Part shown: one piece after another, positions 44,053 to 53,042 of the stretch
Layout of the letters: each line of letters begins with the position of its first letter
How positions within the stretch are numbered: the stretch's first letter is position 1
Assembly: GCF_000224785.1 (NCBI RefSeq)
Contig: NZ_AGAV01000013.1
Span: forward strand, 62,001-126,000
DNA: 64,000 bases
Reading direction: 5' to 3'
DNA from: Lentibacillus jeotgali
GTDB taxonomy: Bacteria; Bacillota; Bacilli; Bacillales; Amphibacillaceae
Notes under the pieces: generated by a model
Told to the model about the DNA's origin: nothing
What the model saw: the letters and a program-made list of their open reading frames with translations, nothing else
Database searches by the model: none
Translations under genes and position numbers: made by a program

Positions 44053-44628
44053 TCAAAGTGAATTTTTCAAATTAACTGTCAATAGATAGGCTATCCCAAT
44101 CGATACGATACTCAACCAAAACGTAAAATAGCCAATTTCATTTATGTATGACATTAAAGATGCATACATCGGCATTTGCCCAAACACATAATCAATGACA
44201 TCATTATGCAATGTCCAAATGGCTGCAACGACGATGTGCCGTAACTTAATCGCGTAAAAAGGTGCATAGAGCAATCCCTGAATCGCCATTGCCCCATGGG
44301 AAAACATAAGCATATAGCCTGTGAATCCCAGTGATCCTTCAATCATAAAGGTGAGCAAGTTCATGACAACTGCCCAGATGCCGTACTTAAATAGTGTGAT
44401 CAAGGCAAGTGCCTCAATGTATGGGATATTTTTATTAAACAGAAAAAACACTAATACAATCGTAAAAAACAAACTTGCGGTAGGACTGTCAGGAACAAAC
44501 AACAGGAATGTATCAGGCGTTTCGGATAATTGATATCGATACCAGTAATAACCGTAAGCAGTGCCAAATAAGTTAATGATAAACAACAGGAATAAGAACC
44601 ATTTATCAAGGAGTATGTATTTAATCAT
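44053..44628 (-). CDS. ypjA: YpjA, DUF1405 membrane protein
   Basis: A 191-residue integral membrane protein with five to six helices of unknown function. It has the DUF1405 elements FGTAYGYYWYRYQLSETP, FVPDSPTASLFF and HGAMAIQGLLYA. The ATG at 44628 is the family start; the longer open frame to 44724 runs through a hairpin repeat and is not coding. Its place after qcrC is that of B. subtilis ypjA. Confidence 0.9.
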   Translation of the reverse strand: MIKYILLDKWFLFLLFIINLFGTAYGYYWYRYQLSETPDTFLLFVPDSPTASLFFTIVLVFFLFNKNIPYIEALALITLFKYGIWAVVMNLLTFMIEGSLGFTGYMLMFSHGAMAIQGLLYAPFYAIKLRHIVVAAIWTLHNDVIDYVFGQMPMYASLMSYINEIGYFTFWLSIVSIGIAYLLTVNLKNSL

Positions 44629-44653
44629 TACAAAGTCCCTTCTTAGAAATGTT

Positions 44654-44684
44654 GGCTTATCGCCAAGCTTTAATGGCGAAAGCC
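44654..44684 (-). repeat. Hairpin repeat, first copy of a pair
   Basis: GGCTT.TCGCCA pairs with TGGCGA.AAGCC around AGCTTTAA. A closely related 25-base stretch (22 identical) lies at 58943-58967. Confidence 0.65.
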
Positions 44685-44705
44685 TAAGATGATTAAAAAA
44701 TCGTA

Positions 44706-44748
44706 GTAAAAACACCTTCACCAATTCTGTTTTGGTAAAGGTGTTTCA
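44706..44748 (-). terminator. Terminator of the qcrABC operon
   Basis: Minus-strand AAACACCTT.ACC pairs with GGT.AAGGTGTTT, then TTTTTACT follows. It is right after the qcrC stop at 44756. Confidence 0.88.
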
Positions 44749-44755
44749 CATCACA

Positions 44756-45535
44756 TTATTGTTGTTGTTCATTCACCGAAACAATAAATTCAGCGAGTTT
44801 ATTTAACTCTTCGTCCGAGCCTGTGAACTGTCCCGGCGGCATGGAGCCGATACCATTCTGGGCAATATTTTTAATTTCTTCAGCAGAACGATCAATTCCA
44901 ATCAGCGGCGGACCGGCAGAACCACCCTGAAGATCTTCACCGTGACAACTCATACAGTTACTTTCAAATATTGCATACCCCTCGGATTCCTTGTCAATAT
45001 TAGCCTGTTCTGATGGCGGGATTGGTTTATTCGCTTCAGCCCTTGATTCCCAGTCGACTCCGGAAGCAGATTGATAAGTAAGCCAGATGGTTGATATAAG
45101 CCCTAACAGCATCATGCCAACTGCAACTGGGCGCTGGTGCGGCCGTCTGCCTGGGCCTCTATCCAGGAAAGGTGCCAACAGCAATCCGCCGAAAGCTAAT
45201 CCAGGGATAATAATGATACCAAATAAAATATATGGTCCACTTGCAAAGTCATACTTTAACAATTCATATAAGAATAGGAAGTACCAGTCCGGCAAAGGTA
45301 TATATCCTGCATCAGTCGGATCGGCCATTCCTTCGAGCGGAGACGGATGTGCTAATGTCAGACATAGAAAGCCTACTAAAAACACAGCCCCTGCCAGCCA
45401 CTCTTTTAACAGGAAATTAGGCCAAAATGCTTCTGTCCTGCCGGGATATTCTGAGTAATCTTTCGGTATATTTGGTTTGCGTTCCGTGGAGATTCGGGAA
45501 TCCCCGACGAACTTCATTCCCTTACCCTTATGCAC
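44756..45535 (-). CDS. qcrC: Menaquinol-cytochrome c reductase, cytochrome b/c subunit QcrC
   Basis: A 259-residue subunit that fuses the C-terminal part of cytochrome b with a cytochrome c domain, the Bacillus arrangement. Three membrane helices precede the haem c motif CMSCHGEDLQGGSAGPPL near residue 197 and a late Met ligand candidate in IGSMPPGQ. It completes the bc complex with QcrA and QcrB and passes electrons to cytochrome c. It lies 17 bp after qcrB. Confidence 0.96.
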   Translation of the reverse strand: MHKGKGMKFVGDSRISTERKPNIPKDYSEYPGRTEAFWPNFLLKEWLAGAVFLVGFLCLTLAHPSPLEGMADPTDAGYIPLPDWYFLFLYELLKYDFASGPYILFGIIIIPGLAFGGLLLAPFLDRGPGRRPHQRPVAVGMMLLGLISTIWLTYQSASGVDWESRAEANKPIPPSEQANIDKESEGYAIFESNCMSCHGEDLQGGSAGPPLIGIDRSAEEIKNIAQNGIGSMPPGQFTGSDEELNKLAEFIVSVNEQQQ

Positions 45536-45552
45536 AGCTTAACCTCCTCTAT

Positions 45553-46227
45553 TTATAGTGGTCCGGATATTCCCTGTCTGCGGATTAATATAAAGTGTAC
45601 ACCTAATAAGGCAAACAATGCAGCTGGCAGGAAGAAAACGTGAATTGCGAAGAATCGTGCCAATGTCTGTGCACCGACAATTTCTTCATCTCCGGCTAGC
45701 AATGTTTTTAATTCTTCTCCAATTATCGGAACATCCGCTGCGATATTCAACCCAACTTCTGTCGCAAAGTATGCTTTATTGTCCCAAGGCAGAAGATAGC
45801 CTGTGAAACCTAAGCCTAAGATGGTGAAGAATAAAAGCACGCCAACCATCCAGTTAAGTTCACGCGGTTTTTTGTATGCGCCCTGAAAGAATACGCGCAA
45901 TGTATGTAGCAGTAACATGACGACAACAACACTGGCTCCCCAGTGATGCATACCGCGTACAATTTGGCCATGTGCGACCTCAGTCTGCAAGTAATAAACC
46001 GATCGCCATGCATTTTCAATATCCGGAACATAATACATGGTCAAAAACATACCGGACAGTATTTGGATAACCACTACGAAAAATGTCAATCCGCCAAAGC
46101 AATAAACAAAGGCAGAAAAATGGTGGGCCGGATTAACATGTTCAGGAACTTCGTGGTCTGCAATATCGCGCCATATAGGCGTAATATCCACACGCTCGTC
46201 TATCCAGTCATATAATTTTTGCAGCAT
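45553..46227 (-). CDS. qcrB: Menaquinol-cytochrome c reductase, cytochrome b subunit QcrB
   Basis: A 224-residue b6-type cytochrome b with four membrane helices. Haem ligand histidines are in GMHHWGASVVVVMLLLH and FAIHVFFLPAALFALLGVHF. The family Cys in YCFGGLTFF, used for a covalently bound haem in Bacillus, is present near residue 43. The motif YLLPWDNKAYFATEV follows. qcrA ends 6 bp upstream and qcrC follows. Confidence 0.96.
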   Translation of the reverse strand: MLQKLYDWIDERVDITPIWRDIADHEVPEHVNPAHHFSAFVYCFGGLTFFVVVIQILSGMFLTMYYVPDIENAWRSVYYLQTEVAHGQIVRGMHHWGASVVVVMLLLHTLRVFFQGAYKKPRELNWMVGVLLFFTILGLGFTGYLLPWDNKAYFATEVGLNIAADVPIIGEELKTLLAGDEEIVGAQTLARFFAIHVFFLPAALFALLGVHFILIRRQGISGPL

Positions 46228-46233
46228 TAGCCC

Positions 46234-46749
46234 TTACAACTCCTCTCTAAGTTGAGCTTTACCAAGGAACAACATTCCGTTTTCAACTTTATGCTCGTAA
46301 ATATCCAAGCCGGCTGTCGGAGGTGTTCCAGGAACATTCTTGCCGTCTTTATAATACAATCCGTCATGACAAGGACAGTAAAACCGCTCCGGATGTTCCT
46401 CGCTGCCTTCCCATGAAACAACACAGCCAAGGTGCTTACAAATCGGGGAAAGTGCAACTATTTCACCATTGTCATTTTTAAAAACCCATGCAGACTTGGT
46501 GACTTTGGATGTATACCAGCCATCAACTTGTTCAATTTCCCAATCAATACGCTGAGGTTCGTTTGTAATATCTTCTTCAGCCAGCTGAACATTGGTAAAA
46601 TCGCCTTCAGACGACCCCGACTGCAACACAGGGTCAATTGCCATCCTTAATGGTGAAACCATCAGGCCTGCTGCCATAAAACCGCCTACACCTGTAAGTG
46701 TATAGTTCAAAAATTGTCGACGGGATACTGGTTGCTTGTCTTCGCTCAT
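46234..46749 (-). CDS. qcrA: Menaquinol-cytochrome c reductase, Rieske subunit QcrA
   Basis: The Rieske [2Fe-2S] protein of the bc complex, 171 residues. The cluster ligands are CKHLGC and CPCHDG, followed by PGTPP. The N-terminus has a twin-arginine signal, SRRQFLN, before the hydrophobic segment GVGGFMAAGLMVSP that acts as anchor, so export after cluster insertion by the Tat system is expected. It is the first gene of the operon with a GGGGGGGG-type ribosome site. Confidence 0.96.
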   Translation of the reverse strand: MSEDKQPVSRRQFLNYTLTGVGGFMAAGLMVSPLRMAIDPVLQSGSSEGDFTNVQLAEEDITNEPQRIDWEIEQVDGWYTSKVTKSAWVFKNDNGEIVALSPICKHLGCVVSWEGSEEHPERFYCPCHDGLYYKDGKNVPGTPPTAGLDIYEHKVENGMLFLGKAQLREEL

Positions 46750-46815
46750 GATTTCCCCCCCCTCTATACATTTTTCACGGACAAGTTTATTAAATCAGAT
46801 TACTAGGACAATACC

Positions 46816-46844
46816 ATGATAGCGCAATCTGATGAGCGGGTCAA
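46816..46844 (-). promoter_or_regulatory. Promoter of qcrABC
   Basis: Minus-strand TTGACC (46844-46839) and TATCAT (46821-46816) with a 17-bp spacer, about 60 bp before the qcrA start. Confidence 0.75.
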
Positions 46845-46936
46845 TATAAATCCATTTGCACTTTCACCGGGAATCTCATGAAATGATTCATTTTAAGAAC
46901 AACCGCCAAATTTTTCACCTAAACCCGGAGATTTTG

Positions 46937-47407
46937 TTAGTTATTATCCTTCCAATACGAACGAATAAGCTCGCACACCTGTTGGACCTGACTTCGGATA
47001 ACCGACTGTCTTTCCTTGGCTTGCATTGATTCAGTCACGGCGCCGGGAAGCCAGATTAAGGTCCCCTTCATGTCCTGTTCAAACTTCTTCCAGCCAGCAT
47101 CAGATGTTATGAAAAACAAATGATCGAAAGGCTGTGACCGCGTGTCATCAACCCATGAATTGATCCGTGTCACTTCTGTTTCCTTATCGGCGGACTTTAA
47201 ATAATTGTAGTTCGGAGACAACATAACCCTGCCGGTTATTTCCTTTTCAAGTTCCCGGGTAAAAACTGACAATACTTCGCGTTGAAACGCATCTTTTTCA
47301 AGACTTGAATCAGTTGAATAGTGAAAAGGTATTAAAGGTAAAATGACGGTGTCAACATATTCTTTTGCCTGAATATATTGCTTTAAATCCTGTTTCGTCC
47401 ATTCCAT
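46937..47407 (-). CDS. ypiF: YpiF, DUF2487 family
   Basis: A 156-residue soluble protein of unknown function. MEWTKQDLKQYIQAKEYVDT, VILPLIPFHY and FDHLFFITSDAGWKKFEQD match the DUF2487 family, whose B. subtilis member ypiF lies in the same position before qcrA. It is probably separate from qcrABC because a promoter for that operon lies after it. Confidence 0.87.
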   Translation of the reverse strand: MEWTKQDLKQYIQAKEYVDTVILPLIPFHYSTDSSLEKDAFQREVLSVFTRELEKEITGRVMLSPNYNYLKSADKETEVTRINSWVDDTRSQPFDHLFFITSDAGWKKFEQDMKGTLIWLPGAVTESMQAKERQSVIRSQVQQVCELIRSYWKDNN

Positions 47408-47482
47408 AGTATACTACCTCCTCTCCTCTCTATACTTAAAACAGAGAAAAAATTCATATAGCTTATATGTTATCCTAATAAG

Positions 47483-47512
47483 ACAAAAAAAATCAACCTA
47501 TTGTATAGGTTA
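47483..47512 (-). terminator. Terminator of ypiB
   Basis: Minus-strand AACCTAT/ATAGGTT with a tight three-base loop and GATTTTTTTT after it. Confidence 0.7.
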
Positions 47513-47518
47513 ATAAGG

Positions 47519-48073
47519 CTAATTTGATTTGCTCCGTTCCAATTTATGTAGTTGTTCAGATAATTCAGTGAACGTTTGCCGGTCCCGCTCATCTAAAGCG
47601 CTGTCAATTTTTTCCCAGAGTGATTTACGCCGGGAATCATAAATGGCTTTATCTAATAATTGTTTTGCCATTTTCTGATCCGCTTCTGTTATGAAGTATT
47701 CATCCGGAATAAACGGGTTTTCAACAAGTACCGCGGCATAAAAAATACTCTGGTGGGACTTATTAAAATTCAATTGAATATATAAGGGCTCATGCTGATT
47801 CATGCGAATGTCATGAAAGGGCTTTTCGGCATCGGTTGTTACTAATTGCTTTTTGTAAAAGCGGAACGGTACTTCATCAGAACAGTTGCTGGTTATGATT
47901 AATCCGCGCGGACAAAATTTAGCTTCTCGGACGAAATGAACATTTGACAGCAGTTTGTTATGGTTGACAATATAGTTGAGAATCCACACACTTTCCCGCT
48001 TTTTTAGCTGGTAGTTGTTTAAAAACCATTGAATAAAGCTTTTTTTATCCTTTACAGACACAGGAGTTTGCAT
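47519..48073 (-). CDS. ypiB: ReoY/YpiB, UPF0302 protein with IDEAL domain
   Basis: A 184-residue protein known in B. subtilis as ReoY, which with ReoM and YpiA delivers MurAA to ClpCP and so limits peptidoglycan precursor synthesis. The UPF0302 domain has NNYQLKKRESVWILNYIVNH. The C-terminal IDEAL helix pair shows LLDKAIYDSRRKSLWEKID and ALDERDRQTFTELS. It follows ypiA by 40 bp, its known functional partner. Confidence 0.9.
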   Translation of the reverse strand: MQTPVSVKDKKSFIQWFLNNYQLKKRESVWILNYIVNHNKLLSNVHFVREAKFCPRGLIITSNCSDEVPFRFYKKQLVTTDAEKPFHDIRMNQHEPLYIQLNFNKSHQSIFYAAVLVENPFIPDEYFITEADQKMAKQLLDKAIYDSRRKSLWEKIDSALDERDRQTFTELSEQLHKLERSKSN

Positions 48074-48113
48074 TGATGTAACGAACCTCCTTCAAATATA
48101 ACGTTCATGTGGA

Positions 48114-49379
48114 CTATATATCTTCCGACTGCTTTAACCGTTGTACGAATTCCTCAATTTCTGGATCCAGCGGCTGCAGATGCAAGTAGGCTTCAAAGAT
48201 CTGGATGGCGTTATCGATCCTCCCTTCCTCCGTCAGGAAATAGCCGTATTCTTTCAGGAAATCGCTATCCTGGTTTAAGCTATTATATGCTTCCTGGTAA
48301 TGTTTTAATGCATTGTTATACGATTCCAATTCATTATACGCCCGGGCAAGTTCCCATTCATAAAGCGGGTCACTGGCCCCCATATTTTTGATCTCGTTAA
48401 TCAGATCAACGATGCTATCTTCTTTTCCCTGTTGCTTAAATAATTCAATTAAAAATAAAATGGCTTCTTTATAATCCGGATCAAGGGTTACAGCTTCCCT
48501 CACCCATTTTTCACTTTCTTCATCTTTATTTAACTGGTGCGCCATTGAACCTGCGAAAAAGTACAGTTCTTTATTAAATTCATCAATTTGAATCCCCTGT
48601 TTGGCCGTTTCGTATGCCTCGTTAATCATTTCTTCCTCTTCATAAGCTTTTGCCAATTGATAATATGCGGTATGGTAATACATATCCTGTTCAATTACAT
48701 GCTTCCAGGCCTGAATGGCAATATCCCGCCGGCCTGCATGTAAGGCAGTAAAACCGTATTTGAAGAGAGTATCCGGATCCTCACTATCAATGCTCTGGTA
48801 AGTCTCCAGGGCAATTTCATATTCACCTGATGCTGCGTAAGCTTCTGCCAGCCGATCATTAATCGATACGTTGGCGATTTCTTTTTCAACCGGGAGTATT
48901 TTTTCATAATACGTGATGGCTTCCCGATAATCCCCATTTGAAAAGAGCAATTCTCCCAGCGCAAAATCAATAATCGGCTCATTCGGTTCGTAATGTTTTG
49001 CACTTAATAATTTTTGTTCAGCTACCTCGAACAATCCCTGAGCCTGATATAAATCCGCCAGTTGCATGAGTGTTTGCACATATGCGGGGTCATCTTCTTC
49101 GATTTCATTAAGCAGGTTTATAGCTTCCTCATCATTGTCCTGCTCGATATAAACGTCCGCTAGCATGATTTTTATTTCACTTTCTTTCGGAAAACGATTT
49201 GATAATTCCTCCAAAAGATCAATAGCTTCTGTTAAAAATCCCCATTGAATATATAATTCTGCGATGGTGAATTTATCTTCATCATCTGCTTTGGGCAAAT
49301 ATTCTTCAAGTAATGCAATCGCCTTGTCCGATTCTTTGGCCTCCATCAGATGAACGGCTTCCATTATGGTACTGTCCAT
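48114..49379 (-). CDS. ypiA: TPR protein YpiA
   Basis: A 421-residue tetratricopeptide-repeat protein with about eleven helix pairs (for example LYIQWGFLTEAIDLLEELSN and LADLYQAQGLFEVAEQKLLS). It is a protein-binding scaffold; B. subtilis YpiA acts with ReoY in MurAA turnover. It is acidic, without signal peptide. The ATG at 49379 is preceded by AAAGGA with eight bases. A terminator separates it from aroA upstream. Confidence 0.93.
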   Translation of the reverse strand: MDSTIMEAVHLMEAKESDKAIALLEEYLPKADDEDKFTIAELYIQWGFLTEAIDLLEELSNRFPKESEIKIMLADVYIEQDNDEEAINLLNEIEEDDPAYVQTLMQLADLYQAQGLFEVAEQKLLSAKHYEPNEPIIDFALGELLFSNGDYREAITYYEKILPVEKEIANVSINDRLAEAYAASGEYEIALETYQSIDSEDPDTLFKYGFTALHAGRRDIAIQAWKHVIEQDMYYHTAYYQLAKAYEEEEMINEAYETAKQGIQIDEFNKELYFFAGSMAHQLNKDEESEKWVREAVTLDPDYKEAILFLIELFKQQGKEDSIVDLINEIKNMGASDPLYEWELARAYNELESYNNALKHYQEAYNSLNQDSDFLKEYGYFLTEEGRIDNAIQIFEAYLHLQPLDPEIEEFVQRLKQSEDI

Positions 49380-49471
49380 TAAGAACATCCTTTCAATTCT
49401 GCGTACATATCTTTTGATTATTTCATCATATCGAAAACAATTTGTTTATTCAAGGACAAAAATTGTGAGCA

Positions 49472-49505
49472 CAAAAAGGGAACCTGTGCTTTAACAGATT
49501 CCTTA
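49472..49505 (-). terminator. Terminator after aroA
   Basis: Minus-strand GGAATCTGT pairs with ACAGGTTCC and is followed by CTTTTTGT. It marks the end of the aroF-aroB-hisC-tyrA-aroA group. Confidence 0.8.
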
Positions 49506-49511
49506 TTGACA

Positions 49512-50807
49512 TTATCCTTTATCGGTTATGCTGTTTAAATGCTTAAAAAAGTCGGGGTAGGAAATAGCTATCGATGAAATGTCATCAATTATGACGTTTT
49601 GTTTCGTGATCAAAGATGCAATGGCATGCATCATTGCAATTCGATGGTCATTATATGCTGCTACGCTTCCGCCACTAAGTCCGGAAACGCCGTTAATGAC
49701 CATTCCATCTTCGGTTGGTTTGATATTGGCACCAAGACGGGATAATCCGTCTGTGACCGCTTCGATCCTGTCTGTTTCCTTAAGCCGCAGTTCTGCGGCA
49801 TCCCGTATCACTGTTTCACCTTCTGCCTGTGTGGCTGCTAATGCAATAATCGGGATTTCATCAATTAATCTTGGAATGATGTCACCGTCTATGACGACAC
49901 CTTTAAGTTTTTGAGATGAAATTGTAACATCTCCGAATGCCTCGCCACCAGTTGTTTGTTTATTTGAAATGTCAACTGCAGCTCCCATCTTCCTCAGTAC
50001 GTCTATGATGCCAGTGCGGCTGTCATTCAGACCTACATTTGTTAAAGTCAGTTTGCTACCCGGTACAATCGCAGCAGCTGTCATAAAGAATGCTGCAGAA
50101 GAAATGTCCCCTGGCACGTAAACATCGGTCCCCTTTAAAGTCTGTAGGTTTGTGATACGGATTTGATGATCTTTAGTAATTATATCAGCACCAAAAGCCT
50201 GCAGCATATTTTCCGAATGATTTCTCGAAGCAGTTTCTTCAGTTACATTTGTAACGCCTTCCGCCAGCAATCCTGCCAGAAGGACTGCTGATTTAACCTG
50301 AGCGCTTTTAACTGGTAGTGTATAATCGATGCCCTTAATATTCCCGCCTCTTATCGCCATCGGTAAATATGAACCGTCTGAGCATCCGTCAGATTGCACT
50401 CCCATCTTTCTCAACGGCGTTACAACACGATCCATTGGCCGCTTAGTCAGCGAGGCATCACCATAAACGGAAGTGAAAAATGGCAGGCCTGCCAGGACTC
50501 CGAGCATTAGTCTGGCAGTGGTGCCTGAATTTCCAAAATAAAGAGGCTCTGCAGGCTCTGTAAAATGACTGGGACCTTTGCTGTTTATTTTAAGTGAATT
50601 GCCTTCTTGCTCAATAGATACACCGAACTGCCTGAAAGCTTCCACTGTCCGCAAACAATCCTGACCGGTTAAAAAATTCGTGATGTTCGTGGTCCCTTCT
50701 GCCAGCGCGCCCAATATGACAGCCCTGTGGGATATCGATTTATCTCCCGGTACGTTAAGTTGCCCGATAATTGGACCGGATAAAGGTGTCAACGTTACCT
50801 CGTTCAA
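49512..50807 (-). CDS. aroA: EPSP synthase (aroE in Bacillus naming)
   Basis: 3-phosphoshikimate 1-carboxyvinyltransferase, the sixth shikimate step. The 431-residue class II enzyme has LNVPGDKSISHRAVILGALA, GNSGTTARLMLGVLAG, and DEIPIIALAATQAEGET with the catalytic Asp, then LRLKETDRIEAV. The GNSGTTARL sequence is the glyphosate-relevant loop. It follows tyrA by 18 bp with GAGGTG. Confidence 0.97.
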   Translation of the reverse strand: MNEVTLTPLSGPIIGQLNVPGDKSISHRAVILGALAEGTTNITNFLTGQDCLRTVEAFRQFGVSIEQEGNSLKINSKGPSHFTEPAEPLYFGNSGTTARLMLGVLAGLPFFTSVYGDASLTKRPMDRVVTPLRKMGVQSDGCSDGSYLPMAIRGGNIKGIDYTLPVKSAQVKSAVLLAGLLAEGVTNVTEETASRNHSENMLQAFGADIITKDHQIRITNLQTLKGTDVYVPGDISSAAFFMTAAAIVPGSKLTLTNVGLNDSRTGIIDVLRKMGAAVDISNKQTTGGEAFGDVTISSQKLKGVVIDGDIIPRLIDEIPIIALAATQAEGETVIRDAAELRLKETDRIEAVTDGLSRLGANIKPTEDGMVINGVSGLSGGSVAAYNDHRIAMMHAIASLITKQNVIIDDISSIAISYPDFFKHLNSITDKG

Positions 50808-50825
50808 TAGGGATCACCTCTCTTG

Positions 50826-51926
50826 TTATTCCTCAAGCATTAGATCATAACCATATTGCTGTAAAATCTGATAGCTTCTCTGCTGCTCATCTTTGGTCGA
50901 GACACTCAGCCGCAAAACACCAGTGATGCCTTCGCGTATTTCCAGGATTCTTATGTTGGTAATGCTGATTTCATTTTCTGCAAGTATGTTTGCTACAGAA
51001 GCAATAGCACCCGCCTGATCACGGATATCAACATACAGATCATAAAAAGCCGGAAAAGCTCCCTTTTCCTGAGTGCCCAGCCCGTCGCGGAATTCCTTTG
51101 CCTGCTCTAAATAGGCTGTCAGTTCCGATTTGCCATCATTTTGGAGCATCGTCCTTAACGCGGTCATTTCATTCATCCAATCATCGATCATCCGCACCAT
51201 TTTTTGTTTATTGTGATAAAAAATATCCTGCCATAGCACCGGATTTCCCGAAGCAATTCTCGTAACATCACGGAATCCCCCGGCAGCAAGCTTTGGGATA
51301 AATTCATATGTCTCCTCCCATTTTTTGGCCTGCCGAACAAGTGCAGATGCAATCAGATGGGGAAAATGTGAAATAACACCTGTCATGTCATCATGTTCAT
51401 CAGCCTTTAATTCGATCATACGGCTTTTTGAAGCCTGCAACAGACTTTTAAGCGTTTCTACCGCGAATGGCGGACAGTATTCAGCTGGTGACAGTACATA
51501 AATGGCATTTTCGAATAGATGCCCCTTGGCTGCCTTAATTCCCCGCTTATGCGATCCCGCCATAGGGTGACCGCCGACGAACTGTATGTGCGAGTTTGTT
51601 AATGTGTTTGCTTTCTCAATGACCGGCTTTTTGACAGAGGACACATCGGTAACGATCACGTCTTGCTCAAAAGTCATCTCATCCAGCTGAGTCAAAAATT
51701 CAAGTGTTTCGGTAATTGGTGTTCCCAGTATAATGACATCAGCTTTTTTAGCAGCTTGTGCAACATTTGTGCTGGATTCATCAATGATTCCGTTCATCAA
51801 AGCAAATTCAAGTGTTTTGGAGTTTATGTCATAGCCAATAATATAGTTGTCTTCAGATTCATGAAGACTCCGGGCCAAAGAACCGCCAATCAAGCCAAGT
51901 CCGATGATTGTAACTGTTGTTTTCAC
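50826..51926 (-). CDS. tyrA: Prephenate dehydrogenase TyrA
   Basis: Converts prephenate to 4-hydroxyphenylpyruvate for tyrosine. The 366-residue enzyme has the NAD motif IIGLGLIGGSLARSL, then GTPITETLEFL, GGHPMAGSHKRGI with the catalytic His, and a C-terminal ACT domain (about 295-366, with SVANILAENEISITNIRI) that likely gives feedback control. The start is GTG, overlapping the hisC stop (GTGA). aroA follows. Confidence 0.96.
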   Translation of the reverse strand: MKTTVTIIGLGLIGGSLARSLHESEDNYIIGYDINSKTLEFALMNGIIDESSTNVAQAAKKADVIILGTPITETLEFLTQLDEMTFEQDVIVTDVSSVKKPVIEKANTLTNSHIQFVGGHPMAGSHKRGIKAAKGHLFENAIYVLSPAEYCPPFAVETLKSLLQASKSRMIELKADEHDDMTGVISHFPHLIASALVRQAKKWEETYEFIPKLAAGGFRDVTRIASGNPVLWQDIFYHNKQKMVRMIDDWMNEMTALRTMLQNDGKSELTAYLEQAKEFRDGLGTQEKGAFPAFYDLYVDIRDQAGAIASVANILAENEISITNIRILEIREGITGVLRLSVSTKDEQQRSYQILQQYGYDLMLEE

Positions 51927-53029
51927 GTCAATAATCCCTCATTTACTTTCTGATGCAGCTGGTACAGGACGTCCTGTAACTCTTGCATATCCTTTTCAGT
52001 GCCGATAGTCACCCGGATTGTTTCAGAGGAACCTAATCCTTCGACTGGACGGACGATGAACCCGTTTTCCTGTAAAAAGTGAAATGCTTTTTTACCACTG
52101 ATCGGGGTAGACACCAGCAAGAAGTTGGTCTGGGAATCATAGAAAGGCCAGCCGATTGAATTCAGAAATTGTTCGAATGATTGTTTTATTTTGTTATTGC
52201 GGCTTATAGAATCTTTCAGAAATTCATCATCATCAAGAGCGGCGATTGCTGCTTGTTGAGCAATTGATGAGGTATTAAATGGACCTCTGACTACGTCAAG
52301 CCTTGGTATTAACTCTTCGTTTGCAATGCCGTAGCCTATCCGTAATCCTGCCAGCCCGTACGCTTTGGAAAATGTACGCAGAACCACTAAATTTTTATAT
52401 TGGTGCAAATGTTGCAAGACATCCGGCTGCTTTTGACTGTCAGCATATTCAAAATATGCCTCGTCCAATACAACCAGTATATCCGACGGGCATTTTCCCA
52501 AGAATTCATACAAGTCATCCCGCGGTATAAGAGCTCCTGTCGGGTTATTCGGTGAACACAGCCAGACAACGTTTGTATTATCGTCAATAACCTCCAGCAT
52601 CCCCTGAAGATCATGATAACCGTTTATTGTGGGTACTTCTTTGACTTCGGCACCTTCTATAAGCGCATTGTGTTTATACTGCGGAAATGTCGGGGCTGCC
52701 ATGACCGTATTGACACCAGGATATAAATAAGCGCGTCCGATAATCTGTACAACCTCGTCTGTTCCATTCCCAAAGATCAGCTGATGTTCGGAAACCTCTA
52801 ATTTATTTACAAGCGCCGTTCTCAGTTTCGACGTATAACCGTCAGGATAAATATTCAGGGCAGGCTTCTGTCCGGAAAGATAATCATCCACTTTCCTGGA
52901 ATAACCAAACGGATTTTCATTAGATGCCAGCTTGACAATCCGGTTCAGCCCATATTCTTTTTTTACTTCTTCAGTCTGTTTCCCAGGCTGATAAGGTGTC
53001 ATTTCTTTTAATATTTGTTTGCTTTTCAT
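51923..53029 (-). CDS. hisC: Histidinol-phosphate aminotransferase HisC
   Basis: A 368-residue PLP aminotransferase that in Bacillus serves both histidine and tyrosine/phenylalanine synthesis. Family motifs are LASNENPFGYS, SPNNPTGALIP, LDEAYFEYAD and the PLP lysine TFSKAYGLAGLRIGYG. The ATG at 53029, 25 codons into the open frame, follows GGGGCGG. It sits immediately after aroB (13 bp); in B. subtilis aroH and the trp genes lie between. Confidence 0.95.
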   Translation of the reverse strand: MKSKQILKEMTPYQPGKQTEEVKKEYGLNRIVKLASNENPFGYSRKVDDYLSGQKPALNIYPDGYTSKLRTALVNKLEVSEHQLIFGNGTDEVVQIIGRAYLYPGVNTVMAAPTFPQYKHNALIEGAEVKEVPTINGYHDLQGMLEVIDDNTNVVWLCSPNNPTGALIPRDDLYEFLGKCPSDILVVLDEAYFEYADSQKQPDVLQHLHQYKNLVVLRTFSKAYGLAGLRIGYGIANEELIPRLDVVRGPFNTSSIAQQAAIAALDDDEFLKDSISRNNKIKQSFEQFLNSIGWPFYDSQTNFLLVSTPISGKKAFHFLQENGFIVRPVEGLGSSETIRVTIGTEKDMQELQDVLYQLHQKVNEGLLT

Positions 53030-53042
53030 TCCGTACCGCCCC

